From the NCBI RefSeq assembly GCF_052324685.1, contig NC_135213.1, positions 40,916,700 to 40,980,699 on the forward strand: a stretch of DNA of 64,000 nucleotides, given 5' to 3'. Of the stretch, positions 42,662 to 55,140 are shown one piece after another. Made by a program: the position numbers and the translations under genes. Below the pieces are notes generated by a model. It saw only the letters and a list, made by a program, of their open reading frames with translations, was not told the DNA's origin and did not search any database. The DNA comes from Brachyhypopomus gauderio (Eukaryota; Chordata; Actinopteri; Gymnotiformes; Hypopomidae). The stretch's first letter is position 1, and the number at the start of each line of letters is the position of its first letter.

Positions 42662-43927
42662 CTGTTAACACATTTCACAGTCACATTAATTGCTGAAGTG
42701 TATATGTGGTTCAAAACACACAAAAATATTGTTGACCACACCCCTGAACATATATATGACCAGACACATTAAACCTCTTCCTCTGTTTGGACCTCTGTGT
42801 TGTGAGTGTACACATCTCCCAGAATGCAGCTGCCTCTCTCCAACCCTGGATTAAAGAGGAGGAGCTGCGGTAGGAGGGGCAGTCCAAACAAGCTGTAATG
42901 CTTGAAATGGACCCACTCATCTGGTTCGACGTTACATAAATCGTAAATCATGGCCTTAATATCCCTGGCAGAAAGTCAGTTTAAGGCCACAAATTATGAA
43001 TCCAACTGTCAGTCTGGGAGTGACTTCTCCCAGGAAGGAGCAGTGTTAACGGTCTTATACTTGTTGCACAACATATTTTCATCTGAAAGTAGAGATCAAT
43101 GAAAGGCCTTTTTTATGTTGCTTGTAACATCAGTATTTTTGCAACTATAAAATTCTGCATTCTAGAATGAAACGTGAGACTTTTATTTTATAGCTTTGTT
43201 TAATGACGCAAGCTTTTATTTTGTGCCTTTGATTTATTTCCCTTGGCACAGCTTTCTCCTCCATGTTTCTGACCTCTGGGGCTGCCTGTTGTGCAATCAA
43301 TCTAAAATCTGCAAACTGATTAAAGGTCACAGGACTCTTCAAGAACTAGCATGGATCACAATGTTTTATACTTTCTGAGAATTTGATATTTAACAAAGCA
43401 TGAAAATGTAACTAAAAAACAGAAAAGTACAGAAAATACCCAATGGTCTTCTTTTATATTTCCTATTAGTACAGGCATAGAAAATTTAAATTAAAAAAGT
43501 TTTATAATGAAAAATACATATTAGCAATTTCATTACCACCAAATTTTTTTTTTACTTTTTTCCACCTAGAATGTAAGAGGAAAATGTTCTCATAAATCTA
43601 TGAACATTTAAAACTAGTTCCACCAATCAGTATGCAACAGCACACCAGCTCATTTACAAAACCAGTTCAGTAACCTACACTGTATTTCGTTTGCGTTAAC
43701 TTTTCTAGATGTCTTATTACAATAATCTTTACATTCTCAACGGATCCGTCGTCCCATTTTGAGTCGGTCCCAAGACCAGTTTGCTGCAACCACAAATGGA
43801 TTATAATACAGAAAGTCAAAATGTCTTGAAATGAAGCTACAGTTCCTCCTCCTGTCTGAGCGAAATCTCGCGAGAGCGTCTGTGTCTTAAACCAAGTTAA
43901 CATGTGTGAGGAGGAACCTCCCTGGAG
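42662..43927 (-). promoter_or_regulatory. ftcdnl1 5' region with a TCTCGCGAGA promoter palindrome
   Basis: TCTCGCGAGA at 43866-43875 is a palindromic CpG motif known from vertebrate promoters. It lies 1.2 kb upstream of the ftcdnl1 ATG and would fit a first non-coding exon spliced to the acceptor at 42662. The intervening sequence shows no other coding exon. Confidence 0.4.
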
Positions 43928-44510
43928 CAGACAGACACGACCCCGTTAAAAACAGACAGACAGACACGACCCCGTTAAAAACAGACAGACAGACACGACC
44001 CCGTTAAAAACAGACAGACAGAAACGACCCTGTTAAAAACAGACAGACAGACACGACCCTGTTAAAAACAGACAGACAGAAACGACCCTGTTAAAAACAG
44101 ACAACAAACAGACAGACACGACCCTGTTAAAAACAGACAGACAGAAACGACCCTGTTAAAAACAGACAGACAGACACGACCCCGTTAAAAACAGACAGAC
44201 AGAAACGACCCTGTTAAAAACAGACAGACAGACACGACCCCGTTAAAAACAGACAGACAGACACGACCCTGTTAAAAACAGACAGACAGAAACGACCCTG
44301 TTAAAAACAGACAGTCAGAAATGACCCCGTTACAGACAGACAGAAACGACCCTGTTAAAAACAGACAGTCAGAAACGACCCTGTTAAAAACAGACAGTCA
44401 GAAACGACCCCGTTACAGACAGACAGAAACGACCCTGTTAAAAACAGACAGACACTACCCCGTTACAGACAGACAGACAGAAACGACCCCGTTACAGACA
44501 GACAGGCTTC
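43928..44510. repeat. 29-bp minisatellite with ACAG repeats
   Basis: The unit is built from ACAGACAGACAGACACGACC and CCGTTAAAA. Variants have AGAAACGACC, CCTGTTAAAA or CAGTCAG. About 20 copies, less regular at the right end. Confidence 0.95.
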
Positions 44511-44538
44511 AACACACCTCCACCTACCCTGTTAAAAC

Positions 44539-45747
44539 ACCGCGGTGAAGTTGACTCAGCGTCCTATATTCAGACATTCACGAAATAATGGGCTCGTTAT
44601 TAAAACAAATCAGAGAGTGTATGCGATAAATACCTATTATACATATTGTGAATTTATCCCCACACAATGGCTTTCAGTAAAAATAGATTTAGAAGATATG
44701 AATTAACCACGAGTTAAAGAAAGTCGATAAACGCTTCAGTGTTATGACGTCTTTTCAAAATAAAAGTCATGGGTTAGTACAACTTTTAAACATGTGCAAC
44801 TGAACATGTGAACCTATAAACACAAAGGTATCAAGTACATACAAGGAGCAATGCATTTCATGTGCATCTGGACTTATGAAACATTTCTCACATTTGTAAA
44901 AACACATTATAGCGCAGATTTCTCATATTTCACACTGTCAGAAGATGAGGCCTGACGTTCACCCATGTGATCAAGACTCGTTTCAGTCCTGTCTTTGTGT
45001 GAAAACATATAACAGTACATGTCTCGCAATTACACATGAAGAATGGGAGACATTTGCTCAAACTGGACATGGCACTGTCCACACTGCACTGCGTGTGAAT
45101 AAATATGACAGATGACAGACTGTCTGTCTGTCTGTCATCACTGTCTGTGATACTATAAATGGAATATACAGTGAAACAAATGAAATGTTCAAGTTTCAAG
45201 ACAGGACTGAAACAAGTCTTGATCAAATGGGTGAACAAGTCAGGCCTCATTTTCTGGCAATGTGAAATATAGGAAACCTGCGTCCAGATGTACATGAAGT
45301 GCTTTGCTCCTAATGTGTACTTCAATATAGGCCTGAAATGGAGGGTCTATGTGATGTTATTTAATAGTGAGCCCCATGTATTCGACTTCACCAATGCAAA
45401 ATATAGGAAATCTGAGATATAATGTATTTTCACAAATGTGAGAAAGTCCAGATGCACATGAAATGCATTGCTCCTCGTATGTACTTGATACATTTGTGTT
45501 TATAGGTTCACATGTTCAGTTACACATGTTTAAAAGTTGTACTAAACCATGATTTTTATTTTGAAAAGACGTCTTAGCACTGAAGCGCTTACTGACTAAC
45601 ATGAACTCGTGGTTCATTCATACATGTGATTTTTTCACATCTTCTAAATCTATCTTTACTGAAAGCCATGTCTGTTTTTTTAATAACGAACCCATTCTTT
45701 CGTGAATGTCTGGTGAATATAGGACACCGAGCCAACTTCACCGCAGT
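44539..45747. mobile_element. large imperfect inverted repeat (second foldback element)
   Basis: The outer arms match as inverted copies: CGGTGAAGTTGACTCAGCGT near 44543 against CACCGAGCCAACTTCACCGC near 45725. Further matches are ATTCACGAAATAATGGGCTCG against its complement near 45690, and GATGAGGCCTGACGTTCACC near 44944 against the complement near 45240. The centre is near 45115 (GACAGACTGTCTGTCTGTC). The right half carries two partial copies of one segment (near 45255-45320 and 45395-45500), so it has been rearranged. ACAGACAG..TTCAACACA sequences lie just outside both ends in direct orientation. No transposase is visible. Divergence between the arms shows it is older than the element at 33592. 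Confidence 0.8.
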
Positions 45748-46229
45748 AAAACAGACAGACTTCAACACATCTCAATCACTCAGGTTAGAAAAGCACGAAC
45801 GTTTATTTCCGACGAGCTGATTTGCAAATGAAGACGGTTGATCTGTGCAGCAGAAGCAGAGATCTACTCCACGGAGATGCCTTACATCTCAGTCCTTACA
45901 CGTCTCAATCCTTATACAGCTCAGTCCTTACACATGTCAGTCATTATCTCAGTCCTTATACAGCCTGAGTTCATCTGAGCCTGTTTGGTGCGTGACCAAA
46001 ACGGCGTTAGTCTCAGCTATTTTAATTCCTCTTTAATTTGGCGTCACTCGTTCTGCAGGAATAATCCTGTTTTACAAAGTCTGCAGATTTACTGCGTGCA
46101 CGCGCAGTAGGCTACCGGACATCCGCGCGACCGGGTCAACATCACAAACACCGTGAGAGCTTCAACCGACCTGGCAGAACCGGCACCGATGCTCGCGAGC
46201 GCGTTACTGCGCACCCGCCGGTTCCGTCC
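45748..46229 (+). promoter_or_regulatory. upstream region of the C2orf69 homologue
   Basis: A short run of CTCAGTCCTTA repeats (about 45884-45965) is followed by increasingly CpG-rich sequence from about 46090 into the first exon. The promoter is probably in this CpG-rich part. No TATA box was seen. Confidence 0.4.
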
Positions 46230-48048
46230 ATGATAAATATCCGCTGGGTCGTGAGCAGGTTGTCGCTCGTCGCTCTGGCCAACACCATGAACACCGAGGT
46301 CGCGTGCGGCCGCTCGTGCGAGCCCCCTGCGGCGTCTCGTGCGCGTGCGGACGGTCCGGCCCGGCTCGCGCGGCTCTCCGGCGTCCCGGGCCACGAGCAG
46401 CACCGTCGAAACGATATTCTGCTGTTACGGGCCGCGACGGGAACACCGGGACGGTGCGACGGTGGAGCCGAAGGCCCGGACGGTGGAAGCGCGCACGTCG
46501 TGTTCTTCCCCGGAGACATCCAGGTCGGTGTGACCCGTCCTCGCCTCCCGGTACCGAGCAGGTCCCGGTACTCAACACGGACGGGGAGATGGAGACCGTG
46601 CAGGGGGTGTGCATGCTGGAACTGGGGGTGTAAACACGTCTCTAGCTGGGCGTGTTGGTTAGCACGTTAGCCTGAACGTTAGATAACACTGGAGGAGCGA
46701 GGGAGTAGTGTTTACTGCTCCAACTGCGCATGAAGCTTCATAACCAAACTGGTGTTGGGCCCAGGCGATATATTGACAGCCCGTGGTCTCCTTACAATGA
46801 ACATGTTAGCTAAAACGATTATATCTGTATTGCATGTCAAAATATCTGCATGAACTTCACGTCTGTCTGGTAAAGTTAATATAATACACTGTAATACACA
46901 CACAGTAATACACTGTAATACAGTGGGCAGGTGTTGGCTAGATGATGTAAGTATGCGTGGAAATGTATTGTGTTTATGCAAACACTACAGAAGTACATCA
47001 TACACTGACCTGCATTTCTACATCATCTGACACTCATTTACACGGCACAACTGGGCAGCTAGTATCAGACTGGCTTCTGAGAACATGGTGACACATATCA
47101 GACATGCCAGTCAAATAACAACTGTGGCTCTGTAGTCTGCAGCCACTGTGAATGTGCTACAGTTCTCTGCTAATTGTTTTTATTTACGCCTCCCTGCTAG
47201 TTACTTACCCAGTTCACCTCATGCATTAGACTATTGTATCCGAGACAAGAAACTGAACGTTGTACAGTACCTGTGCTGGTATGTGTGCGCTCGCGTACAC
47301 CTGAAGAGTATGATATTTCGTTCTTCTCCAGAACTTCCAGCAGGAGATGGCACTTCAGGCCGATTCAGCGCCCTGGCAGTCCTGGAGCCTGGAGCGTGTG
47401 GCCTTCATCTTGGGCTGCCGCTTCCCCGGTCACCATATCTGGGTGATCCGTGCATCTCGCATGTATTTACACAAGTTCAGCTGCTACCAGAACTTTGTGG
47501 AGAGCAACCTGTTTGGAGCTCCAGAGCACTCTCCAGACTACGGGGCTCTCCGCCACCTGAGGGGCCTCCTGACTCATGGCATGGAGCGAGCAGGCCTCCC
47601 TAACCCCCTGCCTCCACTAGGGGGCGGGCCGGTCCGTGCACCCATCCCTCGGGGCTTCTCCCTGACTTTGGTGGGCTTCAGCAAGGGATGCGTGGTTCTC
47701 AACCAGATGGTACATGAGCTGGCTGGGGCTCGCAGGGACTCGGAGCTCCGGCCATTCCTGGATGGAATCGTGGAGATGTACTGGCTGGACGGAGGTCACC
47801 CAGGAGGCAGCGAGACGTGGGTAACGGACCAGCGAGTCCTGGCCCACCTGGCGGCCAGCGGTGTGGCCCTGCACGCCCATGTCACACCCTACGAGGTGCG
47901 GGACCCAATGAGGGCCTGGGTGGGGCGGGAGCACAAGAGCTTTATAAAGTCACTGGAGGAGCTTGGGGCCTGCATCACCCATAGGCTGCACTTCGAGGAT
48001 GAGCCCGCCTCCATTGACAATCACTTCCGGGTCATTACAGAGTTCTGA
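46230..48048 (+). CDS. c2orf69: C2orf69 homologue, mitochondrial serine-hydrolase-like protein
   Basis: Two coding exons, 46230-46523 and 47332-48048 (phase 0), encode 336 residues. Exon 1 gives an Arg-rich N-terminus (MINIRWVVSRLSLVALANTM) suitable for mitochondrial import, and ends with VVFFPGDIQ, the family counterpart of the human YFPGDVQ. Exon 2 holds WSLERVAFILGCRFPGHHIW, MYLHKFSCYQNFVESNLFGA, the nucleophile-elbow-like GFSKG (residues 213-217), YWLDGGHPGGSETWVT, HVTPYEVRDPMRAW and the C-terminus DNHFRVITEF, all close to human C2orf69. The human protein (about 385 residues) has a longer middle insert between the PEH block and the GFSKG block. Loss in humans causes a mitochondrial and inflammatory disease; the biochemical activity is not settled. 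Two possible start codons exist (46230 and 46287); the first gives the better length and presequence. The exon 1 donor CAG|GTCGGT is weak. Confidence 0.95.
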
Positions 48049-48735
48049 CTGCCACGCAGGGCTGCTTCCTTAAGCCTTTATATAGAATACTTCTTGTTGC
48101 TAAACACAAATGTAGTTACAGCATCTGCTCTGGCCTGGCTGTGTCTCCAGTAGAGACTATAACTATAAGCTGTTTAGACCCCTGGACAGAGGAGACTCTT
48201 GGTTTGCATATTTAAAATCGACATTAAGACTAAAATCATCTTTGCACTGCTTAGATTACCTCTCCCTGTGTGTTATAAGGGCTATTTTTATTTCACGCGA
48301 ATGTCTTAAAGACACGTACAAGCATACAGAAGTAAATATGCTAAAAAATCACTAAAACCAGATTTGACAGCATGAATGCATGTGGTTAAAATTAGCTTAA
48401 TTTCTTCTGCCTTTACACACAGGTCCTTTATCTTCGAGCAATGACATTACTGAATGTAAATTATTTTTTCCCTGAGATCTGATCCCTCTCTGAAATGTTT
48501 TAGAAAATATTCTTTGTTTGGTTCTGGGTCATTTTTATCTTAATTGCAGGTTCAGATTTTCATCATCACTGCTGTAAAGTTTACAGCAGCACAGATTGCC
48601 ATTTAGTTTCATTGCATGCAGTTTTGCTTTGGAGTCAAGTTTATAGAACAACTTCATGAAAGTTTACATTTTAGTAAATTTATAGAGTAAGTAACCAGTG
48701 CATCAGTAAAGAGAATAAAAGTGTATTTATTTAAT
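48049..48735 (+). other. 3' UTR of the C2orf69 homologue
   Basis: AT-rich sequence with AATAAA at 48714-48719, about 670 bases after the stop codon. Confidence 0.55.
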
Positions 48736-50084
48736 AATAATTATTATTATTACTACCATATTTTATTAATGATTTATGGTTTAATTATTGTTGCCATATT
48801 TTATTTATTGTTTGGGATAATAGTCCCCACTGATTTTGATTAAGCAGTGGAATTAAATGCATAGGAAAATCTCTGAAAGCATATGTATGTACTCTAAAAT
48901 TATTTGTGACAACTATAAAGTCTAATTATGTAGCTACAATGATTCCAGTTTCTCTAGGGAGGCTAAATAACCATTTGCAAGGCAGTTTATGCACTAATTA
49001 CAAGGAGTATGTTTGTCCACTGTCTGTCAAACTTCCTAGTAGGAGAGTTGGGGGATTCCCTGCTTCAGAACAACGGACTGAAAGTATTTCTTGTTTTCTA
49101 TCATTCCTTTCATTTACAAAATTCCCCCTTTAAAAGTGTACTGGTTGTCTTATGCTCTGTTTACTTAATAGTAAAGTAAAAAAGTGTTGAATGATTAAGC
49201 ATTGGGTTTTTTGTTTATTTAATACGTGGTGCGTGAACTGGTGATCTATGGTGAACTGGTTTCCCTCCACAGGGGGAAGGTGTAATTGTGTCTGTGTGCT
49301 GGTGTGAATCAGGGGTCTTGTGGCTTAAGTCCCAAGTAATTTTTTCTGTCTCTGGTTTATTAAAACAGGTAAAAACTGCTTAGTTTAAAAATTACACTAC
49401 AGTATGTGCCAAACCTGGTCCTCCTCACTAAGCTTAAAGGCAAAAAGATACACTATATTGCACTACATTCGCTCACCCATCCAAATGATCGGAATCGGGT
49501 GTTCCAATCGGAGACGTTGAGTGACAACACTACTGAACGGAGACGTTGAGTGACAACACTACTGAACAGAGATGTTAGGGGCTGTTCTGCTCAGCTGTAG
49601 GTAGCTGGTCAGCTAGCACAGATGAACTCACTGTTGGGTCACCACAAGGGTTGAGGTGAAATACCTGTTCAAATCCTCCGTGTCCCTTGTGTAGCTTTTA
49701 AACCAGCTACATTGTGTCAGAGCTTAGATCACAGGAAATTTCAAATACAACAGAACAGTCCAGATGGATATTTACATTCAGTCCCAACTGGCCATGTTAT
49801 GTTTGAGACAAACTAGCTGTCTGGACACCTAAGGAACAATTAACTTTGGACATTTCTTTTGAAGAGCAGTCAATTCCCACTTTGTGGGTGACAATGTAAA
49901 AGTGCAAAAGCACCTTTAGTTGGTGATCAGAATATTGTGAAATTAAGAGTTTTCAGCATGAATATATTTAGAAAAATAGATGTTTTTATTACTTACATTC
50001 TGTAAGAATACATATTAAAAATAGTTTCCAGTGAGCAGGCAAATTAAATTGTTTTAGTACCTGATAAAAATTACATATCAATGT
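48736..50084. other. intergenic, with a Tc1 terminal fragment
   Basis: Unique AT-rich sequence. At 49450-49508 there is a 60-bp piece of the same Tc1-type left end as at 11636 (TACACTATATTG, CTCACCCATCCAAATGATC). It is followed by two tandem copies of a 29-bp unit containing GGAGACGTTGAGTGACAACA. No gene is seen. Confidence 0.6.
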
Positions 50085-50085
50085 A

Positions 50086-50625
50086 TCTGTCTCCCCTCAT
50101 CCACCCTTTATCTGTCTGTCTCCCTTCATCCACCCTTTATCTGTCTGTCTCCCTTCATCCACCCTTTGTCTGTCTCCCCTCATCAACCCTTTATTTGTCT
50201 GTCTCCTCTCATCCACCCTTTATCTGTCTGTCTCCCCTCATCCACCCTTTATCTGTCTGTCTCCCCTCATCCACCCTTTATCTGTCTGTCTCCCCTCATC
50301 CACCCTTTATCTGTCTCCCCTCATCCACCCTTTTTCTGTCTGTCTCCTCATCCACCCTTTGTCTGTCTCCCCTCATCAACCCTTTATCTGTCTGTCTCCC
50401 CTCATCCACCCTTTTTCTGTCTGTCTCCTCATCCACCCTTTATCTGTTTGTCTCCCCTCATCCACCCTTTATCTGTCCGTCTCCCCTCATCCACCCTTTT
50501 TCTGTCTGTCTCCTCTCATCCACCCTTTATCTGTCTGTCTCCTCTCATCCACCCTATATCTGTCTGTCTCCCCTCATCCACCCTTTATCTGTCCGTCTCC
50601 TCTCATCCATCCATCCGCCTGCTCC
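50086..50625. repeat. 29-bp minisatellite with CTGT repeats
   Basis: The unit contains CTGTCTGTCTCCCCTCATCC and ACCCTTTAT; variants lack one CTGT. About 19 copies. Ser/Pro-rich frames across it are artefacts. Confidence 0.95.
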
Positions 50626-50812
50626 TTCTATCTCCTACTTCAAAATTTGATCTCATTTCTATGTTGTTGGACTGACTGCCTGTTTTTAGATTCTAGGTTC
50701 CAAAGTGTCTTTAGTTCCAAAGTGTCTCTACACATGCAAATAAACATTAACTCACTGAGGAGGATCTATAGTCTGAGGATCTATACAGTCTGAGGATCTA
50801 TACAGTCTGAGG

Positions 50813-50952
50813 ATCAATTGGCTGCTGCTTCTCGCCGGTGTATGTGATTGGTTGTCTGTGACTTGTACCTGTGTTAACAGTTGTAAAGCGCCTTGAGTAT
50901 CCTGAAAGGCACTATATAAATTGAACATTCATTCATTCATTCATTCATTCAT
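50813..50952 (+). mobile_element. 3' end of an L2/CR1-like retrotransposon
   Basis: TTGTAAAGCGCCTTGAGTAT and GGCACTATATAAATTGAAC followed by (ATTC)n is typical of the 3' end of fish L2-type LINEs. The fragment interrupts a local repeat of ACAGTCTGAGGATCTAT, one copy of which lies on each side. Confidence 0.7.
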
Positions 50953-51669
50953 ACAGTCTGAGGATCTATACAGGCTCTGACTCTTCACTGCAGAATTTCT
51001 CATTTCTAACACAAGTATGCAAGTTTAATGACCATAGCCACATCTCATACACGACACCATAAGGCATCGTTTTTTTTTTGGAATAATGTTCCTTCAAGTT
51101 CACCATTCCTGCAAAGCTTTGCTGTATTTTATCTATTGTGGAAAAAAGATTCACGGGAGCTCCTTTAGGGAATTCAGGTCTCATACTGTCATTGCAAAAT
51201 GTAGATATTGCCACTGCTGTAGTTTAAAGTGTATCAGCCTTCTGTTTCCCCCCACTGGCCTGGGCTCCTGCCATGCGTGGTGGCAACTCTGACTCTAGAA
51301 GGCACTCCAGATTCTTGGGTTTCTGAAGCACATCTGCAACAATAATTCTTGCATGGACGGGCAATTACAGAGTGAATGTGGCTTTGAAATCACTGCCCTT
51401 AAAAAGTCTCAGAAACATCTTAACCCACCTATTATGTGCATTCTTGCAAAACAGCCGTACTGTTTAGGGTAACTTTGACCCTGGTGCATGTTTAATTGTT
51501 CAAAAGATGTCTGAAACCAAAAAAATCCTAACAAACAGTGTGAATATTTAATTACTAACTACATTACTAATTATTCTATCAATATTTAGTGCAATGGTGT
51601 TCCTTACTTGTAACAGGTAATGGTTCAATTAAGATCGTTTTTCATAAAAATGTGAAAATTCCCATGTTC
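50953..51669. other. intergenic, nothing recognised
   Basis: Unique sequence with no supported gene or element. Confidence 0.45.
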
Positions 51670-51905
51670 AAACTATGATACCAAACACACACAACACTCT
51701 CATACACTTATACATACACACTCACACACACAAAAACACACACACACATACACACAAACACACTCTCATACACACACATACACAAACACACACACACATA
51801 TACATACACACAAACACATACACACACACAAACACAAACACACACTCAAACACACACACACACTCAAACACACACACAATTGTACACATACACACACACA
51901 CACAA
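51670..51905. repeat. interrupted CA microsatellite
   Basis: CACACA with frequent AAACACA, CATACACA and CACTCA interruptions, ending in an A-rich stretch. Confidence 0.93.
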
Positions 51906-54581
51906 ATTAAAAAAAATAAAAATAAAATATTTTTTAAAAGGGTCAAAAATTAAAAAAAGGGTCAAATTTACCCGAACAGTATCTATGTGATATAAACATG
52001 CAGGGGGTGGTTGCAAATAACTGACATGAATTATTTTCATATAATATGTTGATTACACTAATTAACCCTAGCAGAAGAAGTTTCATACTGAAACAATTAT
52101 TTTAAATAGTTTTCCTACATCTTCAAACTTTGAAAAGTGTCAAATTGACCCACAACACGATATTTATTCGTTCTCTTTGTAGATGGGAAAACATAAGAGG
52201 ACAACCCCAATCCAACTTTATGACTTGGCTACAATACACCCCCAGAAATGAATTGGCAAAACTTGTCAAGGACTAACTTTATTGCTAACATCACACCCCC
52301 AGGTAATTAAGTGAAGATAATGTTAACAGTCCTACAGGCAGTAATGCCTAAGAGAGCATAGCATTCTTTGAATATTGTGTTGACGGAGCTGAGACCAGAT
52401 CAGTTATTATGTGTTAATGTTTTGTTTAGTTTCTAACCTCCTTCACTGTACTAGGTTAACTGTAAAACGTATTTTCCATGTATAATGCCATACGTGGCAT
52501 TTGCTTTGCTTTGGGATTTGCTTTCCTGTGTCAGCCTATGAAGCATCTCTGGGCTAGCGCTCACAAAAGCGTCGTTAAACACGGCTTATTTCTGATAACC
52601 TTTCCAATTCAGTTTTATGCTCCTTGTGAGGCATGAAGGGGTCAAAGGGAAATTGTCTCAGTGGTTTCAGGATGAGTGTCCTCCATGTGCTCTGAAACAC
52701 AGCAGCTTGATCTGAGAAGGGAAGCTAACACACTGGCATCTGCTTTAGACATTACTGATGTGGTCTGAACAGAGCTCCATCCTCTCCATCCTCTCCTTCC
52801 CAACTGCATCTCAACTAGAAAAAAAAACCTGACTTGTTATTAATAAATATGTGTAGGCTGTACACAGGTTATATGAATGCCAAACACAATGGTTCACACC
52901 CAAGTCCAATCCAGGTAAAACTAAGCCGATTTTCCTGACCTGTACTATAATGGCTACTGTATAAAAATATCATACTTTTGACTTCTCTGCCATTAAACAT
53001 TAATGAGGTAGTCGTGTTCTACCTCGTCCCTCCATTCTGCGTGGACTTGTTTCGGGGCGCTCCCACATTTTTGTTGTTAGCATCTGCTTACGTCTTACAG
53101 GATATTCGGCACATATTTCAATGGGGCGTAGAAATATTATGAATTTAATATGCATGGACTGTTTAGGTATTCCTTGGGACAGAATTCTGTGGTATAAATG
53201 TTCTATATCCTGGACCCTACCTTTAATTCAAATATCAGTTTACAAGTTCATTCTGTGCAAACTCTAAATTTAATATTGATCTAGTGTAGGGAGATTACAC
53301 TAATTTCTAATTACACTAATTTCAAAATATCTATCTCAGTGTACTTGGAAGAGTTTACTGGTTGATGGGGGAAGCTGATTGAATAAACAAACATTTAAGT
53401 TGAAGCGTCATAGTTTATGGCCAGCATTTATCACCAATACTTTCAGTTCTTGTTCAAGAATCTTTTTTGTTTCAAGTATTTATAAAATAAGAAAAAGGTA
53501 GTATTAAGGCAACACTGTCAAAGCAAACTGAAAAGGATTTGATCATATTTATTTGAAAACCAGTGAATCAGAATTTGGCACATACTGATCAGCCCTGGTA
53601 TTGTGGTTATGAATATAGCAAACCAGTATGTTGATCAGTCTTATCTATAGGGTGCAATATAACGCATCTTTGTAGCTATAGTGAAATGCATTTCAAATAA
53701 TTTAAATCCTGACACAGAAATGAAAAATTTGATTTTTTAAAATCAACTACATGGTAATTTCAACATAGAAAAGCTACATAACTCAAATACATGTGTTTTT
53801 AAACATGACACATCACCATGTTTGCCAAGAATTCCAGTTTTGCCATCGCGATGCCCCTAAACAATGCAGGAGTTCTTCTCCTATCACTAACCTGACCCAG
53901 GTTAACGGTGATGGTGACGTCTCTAGAAGCCCACAGTAAACACACACACACACACACACTCACACTCTCTCACATTCTCTCACACTCCTCACACACTCCT
54001 CACACACTCCTCACACACTCCTCACACCTCTGCAGACCAACACCAACAGCCCAAGAACTTAAAACTCCCTTCCAACTCCAGATCTCCCCATTCCCGTGTT
54101 CATAGACGAGATACCAGATCTACCAGCTCCGTTGGGTCAGAACTATCAGAACCAAATCATGTCATTCTTTTTGTTTTTTTGGGGAACTCGTTGCACCAAC
54201 ATACCGTAAGTCCTCACTTCACCTTCAGCACAACATCTCAAAGCTTAAAGCACCTGCCACACATCTCCACTTATCCCAGATCAATACAATTCATACTACA
54301 ACTGGACAAACTTGCACTTGGTGATGTTAGGAGTTTAAAATCACTGCACATCAGTCAAAACTGACGTAACGAGGCCGGTGTATATGCTTACACACAGAGC
54401 ACGGGCAGGATTACCAACCAACTGACACAACAGACGCAGGAGACCTGCGTAGTGAGGTGTGCAGTGAACCCTGAGAGAAGATCACACACAACAGAGGACA
54501 AGCTCTCCTGCATTTCAGGAATAAACACTAGACACTCTGCTCTAAGACGTTTGTATATAAAAAACACCACCTGACTTTACC
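51906..54581. other. intergenic, no gene recognised
   Basis: AT-rich unique sequence. A CA tract with CACACTCCT repeats lies at 53940-54030. TTGTATATAAAAAAC near 54550-54564 is a good TATA box for the candidate mini-gene that follows. Confidence 0.45.
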
Positions 54582-54943
54582 ATGACTGAGTGCATAGATT
54601 ACAACAGAAGAGGTAAGTTCACCTGTCTGCCACTCCGTATAGTCTTATTTGCCTAATCAAACTAGAATTTACATCCTCACATGTGAAGATGAAACACAGC
54701 AGTCAAATTATTTAAATGCAGAGACATTTGTCAGCAGTAAAAATAAACTGCTAAATGAAACAGCTTGTTATAAGAGCTACAAAAACATGTCAATGTCTCT
54801 CCCTTAAAATGCGAAGATAAAAAAAATGTAGATTTTGACTTTCACTTCCCTTCACAGACGCTTCATGGCATTTTGCCAATGACGAAGAGGAAGTGGTGCT
54901 TGAATACGTGAGCCCTTCAGGGAGTGAACACCACACCAGCTGA
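54582..54943 (+). CDS. candidate two-exon small gene of unknown function
   Basis: Exon 1 starts at ATG 54582 and ends at 54612 with a consensus donor (AGAAGAG|GTAAGT). Exon 2 begins at 54858 after TTCCCTTCACAG and, read in the same frame, runs to a TGA at 54941-54943. The product would be MTECIDYNRRDASWHFANDE plus EEVVLEY and a short tail inside the following 40-bp repeat, about 38 residues. The context is suggestive: a TATA box about 28 bp upstream of the ATG and AATAAA at 55277 and 55281. A second possible donor (TAC|GTGAGC at 54908) could continue to exons I cannot identify. I do not recognise the sequence; it may equally be a chance arrangement or a remnant. It faces stk17b tail to tail. 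Confidence 0.3.
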
Positions 54944-55140
54944 ATACGTGAGCCCTTCAGGGAGTGAACACCACACCAGCTGAATACGTGAGCCCTTCAG
55001 GGAGTGAACACCACACCAGCTGAATACGTGAGCCCTTCAGGGGGTGAACACCACACCAGCTGAATACGTGAGCCCTTCAAGGAGTGAACACCACACCAGC
55101 TGAATACGTGAGCCCTTCAGGGGGTGAACACCACACCAGC
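54901..55140. repeat. 40-bp minisatellite, six copies
   Basis: Six near-perfect units of TGAATACGTGAGCCCTTCAG followed by GGAGTGAACACCACACCAGC, with G/A differences in three copies. Each unit contains TACGTGAGC, a donor-like sequence. The low divergence indicates a recent expansion. Confidence 0.97.

Noticed and set aside
46089-46614. Arg-rich minus-strand frames over the first exon of the C2orf69 homologue
   Set aside because: GC-rich sequence gives open frames by chance; the plus strand matches the protein family and has a donor site in phase.
54901-55140. CRISPR-like regular repeats (also at 24853-25632 and 19266-19896)
   Set aside because: Units are directly contiguous with no unique spacers and lie in a eukaryotic genome; they are minisatellites.
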